32,475 nucleotides of DNA, from IMG/VR virus record IMGVR_UViG_3300042868_009001, positions 1 to 32,475 of that record. One strand, given 5' to 3'. Both the position numbers and the translations under genes were made by a program. This document shows, in pieces, positions 21,007 through 27,877 of this stretch. The notes under the pieces are model-generated. The model was not told the origin of the DNA and searched no databases. It was given only the letters and a program-made list of their open reading frames with translations. Source of the stretch: a virus. The stretch's first letter is position 1. Every line of letters starts with the position of its first letter.

Positions 21007-21252
21007 ATGGCAATTTATCCGATTATTCACGTAGAGACGGGAGAAAAACGAGTAATCGAAATGAGTGTTCATGACATTACTCAATGGTATAAAGACAATC
21101 CTGAATGGAAAAGGGATTGGTCTGAAGGGTGTGCATCTGCGGGGGAAGTTGGAGAATGGGCTGACAAACTCATTCAAAAAAACCCAGGGTGGAATGACGT
21201 GTTAAGAAAAGCTTCTAAAGCTCCAGGATCAAAAGTTAGACCTTTTAATTAG
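21007..21252 (+). CDS. Small conserved-type protein, unknown function
   Basis: 81 residues. It begins with a beta-rich segment containing ETGEKRVIEMSV, continues ITQWYKDNPEWKRDWSEGCASAGEVGEW and ends with a basic AGGSK-like tail (KAPGSKVRPFN). The layout (metal-free, ribbon-like start then a Trp-rich helix) recalls small proteins near phoH in other T4-like cyanophages, but no function is known to me. It is one base from the phoH start, implying coupled translation. Confidence 0.68.
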   Translation: MAIYPIIHVETGEKRVIEMSVHDITQWYKDNPEWKRDWSEGCASAGEVGEWADKLIQKNPGWNDVLRKASKAPGSKVRPFN

Positions 21253-21253
21253 T

Positions 21254-22015
21254 ATGCCAAGAAAAAAATCAGCAGGGATCGGCACCAGCCCAGTTCCCTT
21301 TGGAATGAGCAACAAACAAATGAAGAGGAAGAAACCAATCAATCTCGATTACATGAGAGCTATTGATCCTCTTACAGATAATCAAGAGCGTTTATTTGAT
21401 GCATATGATGATGGTAAAAACGTTGTTGCATATGGAGCTGCAGGCACGGGTAAAACATTTATTACCCTTTACAATGCACTTCAAGATGTTTTAAACGAAA
21501 AATCTCCATACGAAAAAATTTACATCGTTAGGTCTCTTGTTGCCACTCGTGAGATTGGTTTCCTTCCAGGCGATCACGAAGATAAATCGTCTCTTTATCA
21601 AATTCCATATAAGAATATGGTAAAGTATATGTTTGAGATGCCAACAGATAATGATTTTGAAATGCTGTATGGCAACTTAAAGAATCAGGGAACGATTAGT
21701 TTCTGGAGCACATCATTCATTCGTGGTACAACTCTTGATAATGCAGTGATTATTGTTGATGAGTTTCAAAACCTTAATTTTCACGAATTAGATAGTATTA
21801 TCACTCGTGTTGGTGAGAATACAAAAATTATGTTCTGTGGAGATGCAACTCAAAGTGATTTAGTGAAGACGAATGAGAAGAATGGAATCATTGATTTCAT
21901 GCGTATTCTTCATCAAATGCCGTCTATGGAACTGATTGAATTTGGACTCGAAGATATTGTAAGATCTGGTCTCTGTAAAGAATACTTAGTTGCTAAAGCT
22001 GAATTGGGAATGTGA
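21254..22015 (+). CDS. phoH: PhoH-like P-loop ATPase
   Basis: 253 residues. Walker A is GAAGTGKT (residues 61-68), Walker B is VIIVDEFQN (around 165-173), and the sensor segment MFCGDATQSD lies downstream, all characteristic of PhoH, the RecD-like core ATPase. The N-terminus is basic (PRKKSAGIGTS...KQMKRKKP). PhoH genes occur in most T4-like cyanophages; in E. coli the gene belongs to the phosphate regulon, but the molecular role in phages is unsettled, with RNA or DNA unwinding as the main ideas. The stop overlaps the next start (TGATG). Confidence 0.95.
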   Translation: MPRKKSAGIGTSPVPFGMSNKQMKRKKPINLDYMRAIDPLTDNQERLFDAYDDGKNVVAYGAAGTGKTFITLYNALQDVLNEKSPYEKIYIVRSLVATREIGFLPGDHEDKSSLYQIPYKNMVKYMFEMPTDNDFEMLYGNLKNQGTISFWSTSFIRGTTLDNAVIIVDEFQNLNFHELDSIITRVGENTKIMFCGDATQSDLVKTNEKNGIIDFMRILHQMPSMELIEFGLEDIVRSGLCKEYLVAKAELGM

Positions 22016-22698
22016 TGACATTTAATCATGTAGATATTGACCTTCCTAATTTGGAAAGGGAAACAATTGATGGCGTAAGATACTATAAAGTTCCTAATGA
22101 AGAGGAACTTATACGTCTTGTTTCGATTACTTCTGTTATTAGTCATTTCAATAAAGACTTTTTTGCTTCTTGGAGAAAAAAGGTTGGTGACGCAGAGGCA
22201 GATCGAATCACACGTAAAGCTACATCAAGAGGAACTGATACTCATACTTTGATTGAACAGTATCTTCGCAATATGGATCTCAACTCAGATATTCTTCCAA
22301 TTTCTGAGATGTTGTTTCAAGTTGCAGTTCCAGAGTTAAAACGTATAAATAATATCTATGCACTAGAAGGTTCTCTCTACAGCAAATATTTGGGAATTGC
22401 TGGAACTGTAGATTGTATTGCAGAATATGATGGAGAACTTTCTATTATTGACTTTAAGACCTCCAAAAAGCCAAAACCAAAGGAGTGGATCGAACATTAC
22501 TTCGTACAATGCTGTGCATATGCGTGTATGCTTCATGAATTGACTGGATTGTCTGTTAAAAAATTCGTGATCATCATGACTTGCGAAACTGGAGAATGTG
22601 TAGTATATGAAGAAAGAGACAAGGAAAAATATCTTCGTTTGTTGACTCAATATATCAAAAAATTTGTTACAGATAAATTGTCAAGCATTGACAAATAA
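22015..22698 (+). CDS. PD-(D/E)XK exonuclease, RecB/MGME1-like
   Basis: 227 residues from the ATG overlapping the phoH stop; a GTG one codon earlier is possible. The nuclease core is visible: GTDTHTLIEQYL (upstream helix with His), GTVDCIAEYDGELSIIDFKTSKKPKPKEW (Asp, then D-F-K as the D-(x)-E/D-x-K catalytic pair) and YFVQCCAYACM (the QxxxY motif). This matches RecB-family nucleases close to mitochondrial MGME1, which trim single-stranded ends. It likely acts in phage recombination or host DNA degradation. The end of the gene contains the -35 box of the next promoter. Confidence 0.85.
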   Translation: MTFNHVDIDLPNLERETIDGVRYYKVPNEEELIRLVSITSVISHFNKDFFASWRKKVGDAEADRITRKATSRGTDTHTLIEQYLRNMDLNSDILPISEMLFQVAVPELKRINNIYALEGSLYSKYLGIAGTVDCIAEYDGELSIIDFKTSKKPKPKEWIEHYFVQCCAYACMLHELTGLSVKKFVIIMTCETGECVVYEERDKEKYLRLLTQYIKKFVTDKLSSIDK

Positions 22699-22716
22699 TA
22701 AGTTATGTATTATGAT
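22688..22716 (+). promoter_or_regulatory. Sigma70-type promoter of the 33-59-32 block
   Basis: Perfect TTGACA at 22688-22693, TATGAT at 22711-22716, spacer 17 nt. The -35 box lies in the last codons of the exonuclease gene. The start near 22723 gives only a 14-nt leader for gene 33. Confidence 0.8.
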
Positions 22717-22736
22717 GATCAAAAGTTTTATTATAA

Positions 22737-23018
22737 ATGTACGTTACTGTTTTAGGTCAAATGCAGAATGAGCTCGAAAAAGTATTCGAAGACAAGTTTT
22801 TCTGCCCAGCAAAATTTGCTCAGGAAATCGAGGGTTTAGTGCATAGCGATTTAAGCATGAACTACATTGATGCCATCGTTTATTTTTGCGAAAAAAATAG
22901 TATTGATTTGGAAAGCGTTCCTAAGTTGATTTCAAAACCACTTAAGGAAAAGATTAAGTATGAGGCAATGCAATTAAACTTTCTTAAGCGTAGTTCAAGA
23001 GCTAGACTCGTATTCTAA
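22737..23018 (+). CDS. 33: Late-promoter transcription accessory protein gp33
   Basis: 93 residues. It aligns by eye with the C-terminal two thirds of T4 gp33: an acidic helix, then SMNYIDAIVYFCEKNSIDLES...PKLISKPLKEKIKYEAMQLNFLKR (T4: GMSYLEATTAFLEENSI...IIEKIQSEAIDENLLR), ending in a hydrophobic SRARLVF in place of T4's DFLL, which contacts the sliding clamp gp45. gp33 bridges RNA polymerase and the clamp to activate late promoters. Gene order 33-59-x-32 is that of T4. A second ATG at 22761 is a possible start. The TATAAATA boxes in this window are its expected targets. Confidence 0.85.
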   Translation: MYVTVLGQMQNELEKVFEDKFFCPAKFAQEIEGLVHSDLSMNYIDAIVYFCEKNSIDLESVPKLISKPLKEKIKYEAMQLNFLKRSSRARLVF

Positions 23019-23088
23019 AATTAGCTTTTAATTCCATTTTTGGGCGCAAAAAACCCCGGCAAAAATTTTCGCGTATTACTTTTTTAGA
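23019..23088. other. Intergenic segment with GC blocks and AT dyad
   Basis: 70 bp between genes 33 and 59. GGGCGC, CCCCGGC and CGCG blocks stand out against the AT-rich surroundings, with a near-palindrome at 23059-23072 (GC, five A, four T, CGC). No standard terminator, promoter or frame explains it. It could be a translational operator for gp59 or a replication-related site; both are speculation. Confidence 0.4.
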
Positions 23089-23685
23089 ATGATGCCCTTT
23101 GATACCTATAAAACCTATATTGCGCTGAAAAATCACTTTACACAACCTAATTATGATTACCAAAAGTATTGTGGAAAAATTAAAGCGAGTGTCCAGTCTT
23201 TTTACAAAAGAAAGGACCGATTCTGGTTCGAAAAAATGTCCCGTAATAAAACTGACAAAGAAATTGAGGACTTTTTTATCAGCAATTTTGTTATGGCCTC
23301 TGATCCTACTAATTTGTGGGTCGGAAGCATTATTCGTGAAGGTGAAAGAAATTATACAGACTGGCAAAGAAAGATTCAATCGCTGAGTTATATTTTTAAG
23401 GAAGAATCAGATAAACTTTTCTCAGAAAATAAATTTGAGGATGTTTTTGATTGTAAAAATGGACATCCTCCAGTTTTGAAAAGTTTCCTGAGCGGGAAAA
23501 TTAGCCTTGAAACACTGGTAATCTATGATAGAATATTCCTGTTCGGGAAATCTTTTGACAAGAAATTAAAAGATCCGATTTGGGAGATCGTCAGTCTGAA
23601 AATGAAAAAGTATTCTCCCTTTCTAAATATCGATGTATTCCGTTATAAAAAAATCTTGAAAGAAATCGTGGTAGGTGCTCAATGA
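23089..23685 (+). CDS. 59: DNA helicase loader gp59
   Basis: 198 residues (an adjacent second ATG at 23092 is equally possible). It shows the T4 gp59 pattern: an N-terminal YKTYIALKNHF...DYQKYCGKI segment, then RKDRFWFEKMSRNKTDKEIEDFFISNFV (T4: RRDKYFFQKLSEKY...LALIFISNLV), WVGSII, and a C-terminal helical half with LKSFLSGKISLETLVIYDRI and YSPFLNID. gp59 binds fork DNA and gp32 and loads the gp41 helicase during recombination-dependent replication. It lies between genes 33 and 32 as in T4. Its stop overlaps the next start (ATGA). Confidence 0.88.
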   Translation: MMPFDTYKTYIALKNHFTQPNYDYQKYCGKIKASVQSFYKRKDRFWFEKMSRNKTDKEIEDFFISNFVMASDPTNLWVGSIIREGERNYTDWQRKIQSLSYIFKEESDKLFSENKFEDVFDCKNGHPPVLKSFLSGKISLETLVIYDRIFLFGKSFDKKLKDPIWEIVSLKMKKYSPFLNIDVFRYKKILKEIVVGAQ

Positions 23686-24026
23686 GTTTTTTTGAATCCG
23701 AAGTCGTCCGTTCTGAGATGACAGAAATTTCCGAGATGCAAGAAGAAATATACCATAACGTATTTCGCTTCTTTAAAATGTCTCGGGAAGATAAAATCAA
23801 ACATGTTGACTTGCTTCAAAAATTACTGAACAAGCAGCAGGTTCTTTATACTCGTTTGAGTCTTTCTGATGATCCTGAAGCTAAAGCAATGAAGCAAAAG
23901 ATCTCAGAATCTGCAACGATGATGGGTCTTGACGAAAATGTGGATATGAACGTCATTTTTGGTAACATGTCAAAACTGATTGACGTGATGCGTGACCAGA
24001 TTGACAAAAACGACCTGAAGGATTAG
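23682..24026 (+). CDS. DUF1825-like protein (cyanobacterial family) between 59 and 32
   Basis: 114 residues. The start MSFFESEVVRSEMTEI, the helical middle (FKMSREDKIKHVDLLQKLLNKQQVLYTRLSLSDD) and the following Met/Gln-rich helix match the layout of the small cyanobacterial DUF1825 proteins (MSFFESEIV..., RE...F...ME.LM.R.....RF.LSDD). The family has no known function. It replaces nothing obvious in T4 at this place and may be a host-derived gene. It overlaps gp59 by four bases, and its last codons contain the gp32 promoter -35 box. Confidence 0.7.
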   Translation: MSFFESEVVRSEMTEISEMQEEIYHNVFRFFKMSREDKIKHVDLLQKLLNKQQVLYTRLSLSDDPEAKAMKQKISESATMMGLDENVDMNVIFGNMSKLIDVMRDQIDKNDLKD

Positions 24027-24029
24027 AAT
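24001..24029 (+). promoter_or_regulatory. Sigma70-type promoter of gene 32
   Basis: Perfect TTGACA at 24001-24006 and TAGAAT at 24024-24029, spacer 17 nt, overlapping the end of the DUF1825-like gene. Start near 24036; the gp32 leader is about 37 nt. Confidence 0.8.
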
Positions 24030-24032
24030 AAC

Positions 24033-24072
24033 GGAGTACACAAAGGCCAAATCCAATTTACACGAGGTACAC
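24033..24072 (+). promoter_or_regulatory. gp32 leader with duplicated ribosome-site-like element
   Basis: GGAGTACAC (24033-24041) and GAGGTACAC (24064-24072) flank an A/C-rich unstructured stretch; only the second is followed by the ATG. In T4, gp32 represses its own translation by binding an unstructured leader; this may be a comparable operator. Confidence 0.4.
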
Positions 24073-25014
24073 ATGTCTTTTGCTAATCTTAAAAAGCAAT
24101 CTAAACTTGGTTCTCTCACCGAAAAACTGGTGAAAGAAGTTGAGAAAATGAGCACTGGTTCTGGTGGTGCAGATGAACGTTTCTGGAAACCAGAGATGGA
24201 TAAAACCGGTGTTGGTTCTGCAGTGATTCGTTTCCTGCCTGCCCCTGAGGGTGAAGATCTTCCTTGGGTGAAGATGTATTCCCATGCATTCCAGGGCCCT
24301 GGCGGTTGGTATATTGAGAACTCTCTGACTACTCTGGGTCAAAAAGATCCTGTGTCGGAGCACAATCGTGAACTGTGGAACAGCGGTAGCGAGAACGATA
24401 AAGAAACTGTGCGTAAGCAGAAGCGCAAACTGAACTACTATAGCAATATCTACGTTGTGAAGGATCCTGCTAATCCTCAGAACGAAGGTAAAGTGTTCCT
24501 GTTCAAGTTCGGTAAAAAGATTTTCGACAAGATTCTGAATGCTATGCAACCAGAATTTGAAGATGAAGAGCCGATCAATCCTTTTGACTTTTGGGGTGGT
24601 GCTAACTTCCGTCTGAAGATTCGTAAGGTTGAAGGTTATTGGAACTATGATAAGTCTGAGTTTGACTCTGCTGCTCCTTTGATGGATGATGACGATGCTC
24701 TGGAAACTCTTTGGAAGAAAGAGTATTCCCTGTCAGCAATCGTTGCTCCCGATCAGTTCAAGTCCTATGAGGATCTTGAAAAGCGTCTGAAGTATGTGCT
24801 GGGTCAAAAGAATCCTGCTCGTGCTGTCGTTGAGCAAGAAGACGAGTATGAATCCTATGTTCAAACTCCTTCGAAAGAAGATAAAGTGATGGAAGAACTG
24901 GAAGCATCCTATCAGAAGAGCAAATCTTCTCCTTCTCTTCCCAATCTGTCAGTCTCTGACGATGAGGATGAAGATGATGCGATGAAGTATTTCCAGAAAC
25001 TGGTTGACGAGTGA
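24073..25014 (+). CDS. 32: Single-stranded DNA-binding protein gp32
   Basis: 313 residues, close to T4's 301. N-terminal basic cooperativity segment ([20 protein letters not shown]), OB-fold core ([57 protein letters not shown] matches T4 [57 protein letters not shown]), and a C-terminal Ser-rich, acidic tail ([12 protein letters not shown]...KLVDE) for contacts with gp59 and polymerase. The T4 zinc-binding cysteines are missing; the protein contains no Cys at all. Codon use is regular and GC-rich, as expected for a highly expressed gene. It has its own promoter and terminator. Confidence 0.95.
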   Translation: [313 protein letters not shown]

Positions 25015-25689
25015 TTACTCAAATAATCTGATATTATCACCCTTCTTCAAGGTGGAGTTCACATACTGATCTCCACCTTTTTTGTATGGCATAATATTGT
25101 CGAGATCATTGAATAGTACATTCAGATATCGTGGTTTAAGTAAGAAAATATTTCTTTTATCTTCTTGAATACGATTCTCATATTCGTAGTTGGTTATGGG
25201 TTGGCCAACATTGGATTTAGTAACTTCCGCTTGGAGACCATAATCAAAATAGGTGACAGAATAACCAGCGGGAACTTCAAGTCCTTTGGGAATGATTGTA
25301 ATACCTTGTGTTGTAAGAATTGCCTCCGCTTCATAATGATGAATGCCGCTATATAAGGTGCTTTCGTCACCATACTTTTTCATCAAATATTTGTCAAAGG
25401 TATATTGAGTCATTGGCCATTCTGTTTGAATATTCAGAATATTATTTGAGAGCAGAACTACCCAGTCTAAAGTGGACTCTTTATAAAACTTGTATGCAAC
25501 GTTGTCGGGTCTTTCATCACCATTGATTTGATATTTGGTAAAGAATGACAAATCTCCAAAGATGTCCTCACGAATCTTTCCTCTTTTAAAAAGATTTTTT
25601 ACATTATCGTAGTTCGAGATGTATTTCTCGTCTTTGTTACGACTAATGTATTCGAAGTTTGGAACTTGTCTAAAGTAAGGTTTTGACAT
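25015..25689 (-). CDS. 53: Baseplate wedge subunit gp53
   Basis: 224 residues. The conserved gp53 features are present: an N-terminal YFRQVPNFEYISRN, then a RREDIFGDLSFF-like FTKYQINGDERPDNVAYKFYKESTLDWVVLLSNNILN, the signature of this family, and a C-terminal beta-rich part ending KPRYLNVLFNDLDNIMPYKK. gp53 clamps the wedges together around the hub. Convergent with gene 32: the stops are adjacent. Last of four minus-strand genes, separated from gp48 by one base. Confidence 0.9.
   Translation of the reverse strand: MSKPYFRQVPNFEYISRNKDEKYISNYDNVKNLFKRGKIREDIFGDLSFFTKYQINGDERPDNVAYKFYKESTLDWVVLLSNNILNIQTEWPMTQYTFDKYLMKKYGDESTLYSGIHHYEAEAILTTQGITIIPKGLEVPAGYSVTYFDYGLQAEVTKSNVGQPITNYEYENRIQEDKRNIFLLKPRYLNVLFNDLDNIMPYKKGGDQYVNSTLKKGDNIRLFE
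25049..25083 (+). terminator. Rho-independent terminator of gene 32, inside gp53 coding sequence
   Basis: AAGGTGGAG (25049-25057) / CTCCACCTT (25071-25079), 13-nt loop, followed by T-run to 25083. It lies within the 3' end of the minus-strand gp53 gene, so the bases serve both purposes. On the minus strand no T-tract follows, so it works only for gp32 transcripts. Confidence 0.85.
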
Positions 25690-25690
25690 T

Positions 25691-27031
25691 TTAGTATCCG
25701 ATTATTGATGGTTTGCTTCCTGGTTCACCATAATCTTCATTGAAGATTGGCTCAAGTTCATTAAACTGAAGAGTTAATCCATATTGAGTCATGGTTGCTT
25801 CGGGATCAGCAAAGGTCGCATAAGAACCATCTGGAGTATAATCAACGCCGCATTGAGTCAATGAACAAATTTTGATGCTATTGATTGACGTATGTTCCTT
25901 ATTGCCAGCATTTCCATTTCTGTAGATAATCTTAAAAACATTTGGTGCTTTTAGAAATAAACCTTCTGCTCCAGCGGAACTTTTTCTAACTGCCATTCCC
26001 TGCTTGAAAAATCGAATGATACCTTTGACTTGTTTTGCCTCCTCATCGCTTCTTGGTGATAATCTAAAATTAAAGTTAAATGGTCTTAATTGTGGACCAT
26101 TGAACAGAAGTTCTAAGTTTGGATTGACAACATCACCCGAAAATCTTGATAAAATATTGATTCCAACTGCCTTGCCCGCAGCCCATTGTTGCAAATATTT
26201 TAGCACTGCATCGTTACCGGCAAACTGGGTTTTAAGTGCAGAAAAATCTGCTTCTTTCATTGTTCCAGTTATTGCACCTAAAGATGTTTTGGCACCCAAT
26301 AATTGTAGTGGGTTAATATCACCATTTTGCCAGTCAACTGTATTGATATCTGAGATAGTTGGTTGAATTGGCAGAAAAACTCGTCCTAAAATTTTTAATG
26401 TACCATTTGGATTTGTACCAAACTGACGATCCTCTAAACCAAAACTTGTTGTTCGGATTGCATTTCCTTTAAGACCGCCATATTCAATCATCTGAAATTC
26501 AATGAAGTCCTGTTTATTTTGCGACAAACCAGTTGGATATACCCAATTTTTATAACTTCCTTCTTTTTGTTCAGTTCCTGCAATAGATGTTAGAATGGGC
26601 CCACCATCTTGCGGGCCAGTTGGTTTTGGTGCTCCTTGTAAAGGGTCGCTAGAACCTTGACTTGATACATTATTTGCCTTTGGCATACCAGCAAATAATT
26701 GTTGTCTTTGTGTAGCAGTGTAATTTTTGTTGACAAATGCAGCTCTCTGATTATTTGCTTGTGGTCCTAATTGGTTTAATAAAAAATTTTTATCTGTTTC
26801 AGATAAATTTAAATATGTTGATGTATAAGAATCAACGATTGTTTGAATATATGTTGGATTTCCACCTACCACTGCAGGATCAGATTGGAGTATTGGTGTT
26901 TTTTGTCCAATATTCGTAATATCATACGTTATTGATGCACCAGTTCTTTTATTTACATCAGTTTGATACCTCCTTATAATTCCTGGTAAAGGAGACATTT
27001 GGTATTGTAAAGTTTGAATGGGATCTGCCAT
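25691..27031 (-). CDS. 48: Baseplate tail-tube cap gp48
   Basis: 446 residues, longer than T4 gp48 (364) because of an insert-rich N-terminal third (QGSSDPLQGAPKPTGPQDGGP). The C-terminal half is characteristic: VNPNLELLFNGPQLRPFNFNFRLSPRSDEEAKQVKGIIRFFKQGM, APNVFKIIYRNG, CGVDYTPDGSYATF and YGLTLQFNELEPIFNEDYG. The protein has the tail-tube fold and caps the central hub, starting tube assembly together with gp54. It lies in the gp4-x-48-53 operon under the late promoter at 27869. Confidence 0.9.
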   Translation of the reverse strand: MADPIQTLQYQMSPLPGIIRRYQTDVNKRTGASITYDITNIGQKTPILQSDPAVVGGNPTYIQTIVDSYTSTYLNLSETDKNFLLNQLGPQANNQRAAFVNKNYTATQRQQLFAGMPKANNVSSQGSSDPLQGAPKPTGPQDGGPILTSIAGTEQKEGSYKNWVYPTGLSQNKQDFIEFQMIEYGGLKGNAIRTTSFGLEDRQFGTNPNGTLKILGRVFLPIQPTISDINTVDWQNGDINPLQLLGAKTSLGAITGTMKEADFSALKTQFAGNDAVLKYLQQWAAGKAVGINILSRFSGDVVNPNLELLFNGPQLRPFNFNFRLSPRSDEEAKQVKGIIRFFKQGMAVRKSSAGAEGLFLKAPNVFKIIYRNGNAGNKEHTSINSIKICSLTQCGVDYTPDGSYATFADPEATMTQYGLTLQFNELEPIFNEDYGEPGSKPSIIGY

Positions 27032-27045
27032 TAGATGGTTTTTAC

Positions 27046-27396
27046 CTATTTAGTGATGATTTTGGCATAAGGCAATGAACGAAGATACTCAATCTCATTA
27101 TTTCGAATTACATGCATCTTTCCTGCGACTTCCTGCCAGGTATATTGTCTTGCCATTTCCCAATGAAAGTTAATTCCTTTGAATCCCCATCGTTCTACAG
27201 CAGTTACTGCAACCAAAGGATGCTCATCGTATGTAATTTCTTTTGTTTTTGGTATGTATATAAAGGTATAATATTTGCCAACGTCAGGAATAAATTCAGA
27301 TTCTGTAAAAACTTCAAGAATATTCATCATAATAAGTTCTGCATCTTCAGAACCATCTAGTTTTCTTTTTAATTTTTCGACTCTTGAAGATGCCAT
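27046..27396 (-). CDS. Virion-assembly-type protein, unknown function
   Basis: 116 residues. A basic N-terminus (SSRVEKLKRKLDG) precedes an alpha/beta core: YYTFIYIPKTKEITYDEHPLVAVTAVERWGFKGINFHWEMARQYTWQEVAGKMHVI, rich in aromatic residues. I do not recognise a T4 counterpart. It lies between gp4 and gp48 in a four-gene late operon (its ATG overlaps the gp4 stop), so a role in head or baseplate assembly is likely but inferred. Confidence 0.7.
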   Translation of the reverse strand: MASSRVEKLKRKLDGSEDAELIMMNILEVFTESEFIPDVGKYYTFIYIPKTKEITYDEHPLVAVTAVERWGFKGINFHWEMARQYTWQEVAGKMHVIRNNEIEYLRSLPYAKIITK

Positions 27397-27839
27397 TACT
27401 TGATTCCGAGTTCGTCTTCTGTGATGATCTTGAACTCAATCATATGATCCTTACAAAACTCTTCTGCAGCCTTCCACTTTGCTTCATTGGTTGCATAAGT
27501 ATAAATTTCATTAATATATGACTTAGTTGCTCTTGCCTGTGGTTTAGGTGGGCGAGTTTGTTTTTTGGGTTTAATTTCTATAATATATTTTTTAATTTGT
27601 CCATTATTTTCTTTGACTTTGATGATAAAATCTGGAAAATAAGTTCTAACTTTTTTTCTCACAGGATCATAATATTTGATACGAATTTCTTCGGATCCCC
27701 ATGCTATAATATTCTCATTCAAATCACACCAGCGACAAAACACCCGTTCCCAACTACTCCTGCAAACAATATTGTTTGGATCACCTTGGTACTTATTGGG
27801 ATATGATGGTTGATAGCGACTCTTAATACTTTCTGCCAT
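27396..27839 (-). CDS. 4: Head completion protein gp4
   Basis: 147 residues. It matches T4 gp4 (also called gp50/65): YPNKYQGDPNNIVCRSSWERVFCRWCDLNENIIAWGSEEIRIKY (T4: KYRGDPNNIIYRSLWELKFMRYCD...WSSEE), then a RYFVDF-like RTYFPDFIIKV and YIIEIKPKKQTRPPK. The E...D...E-x-K layout is that of TnsA/PD-(D/E)XK nucleases. gp4 completes DNA-filled heads so tails can attach. First gene of the minus-strand operon, 29 nt after an exact late promoter. Confidence 0.92.
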   Translation of the reverse strand: MAESIKSRYQPSYPNKYQGDPNNIVCRSSWERVFCRWCDLNENIIAWGSEEIRIKYYDPVRKKVRTYFPDFIIKVKENNGQIKKYIIEIKPKKQTRPPKPQARATKSYINEIYTYATNEAKWKAAEEFCKDHMIEFKIITEDELGIK

Positions 27840-27868
27840 TACCCATATACATAATATATAAGTAAATC

Positions 27869-27876
27869 TATTTATA
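27869..27876 (-). promoter_or_regulatory. T4-type late promoter (TATAAATA) of the gp4-gp53 operon
   Basis: Exact TATAAATA on the minus strand, 29 nt before the gp4 ATG. It ends one base before the start codon of the divergent tube-protein gene at 27878, so the two genes share a 38-bp gap. Confidence 0.8.
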
Positions 27877-27877
27877 G

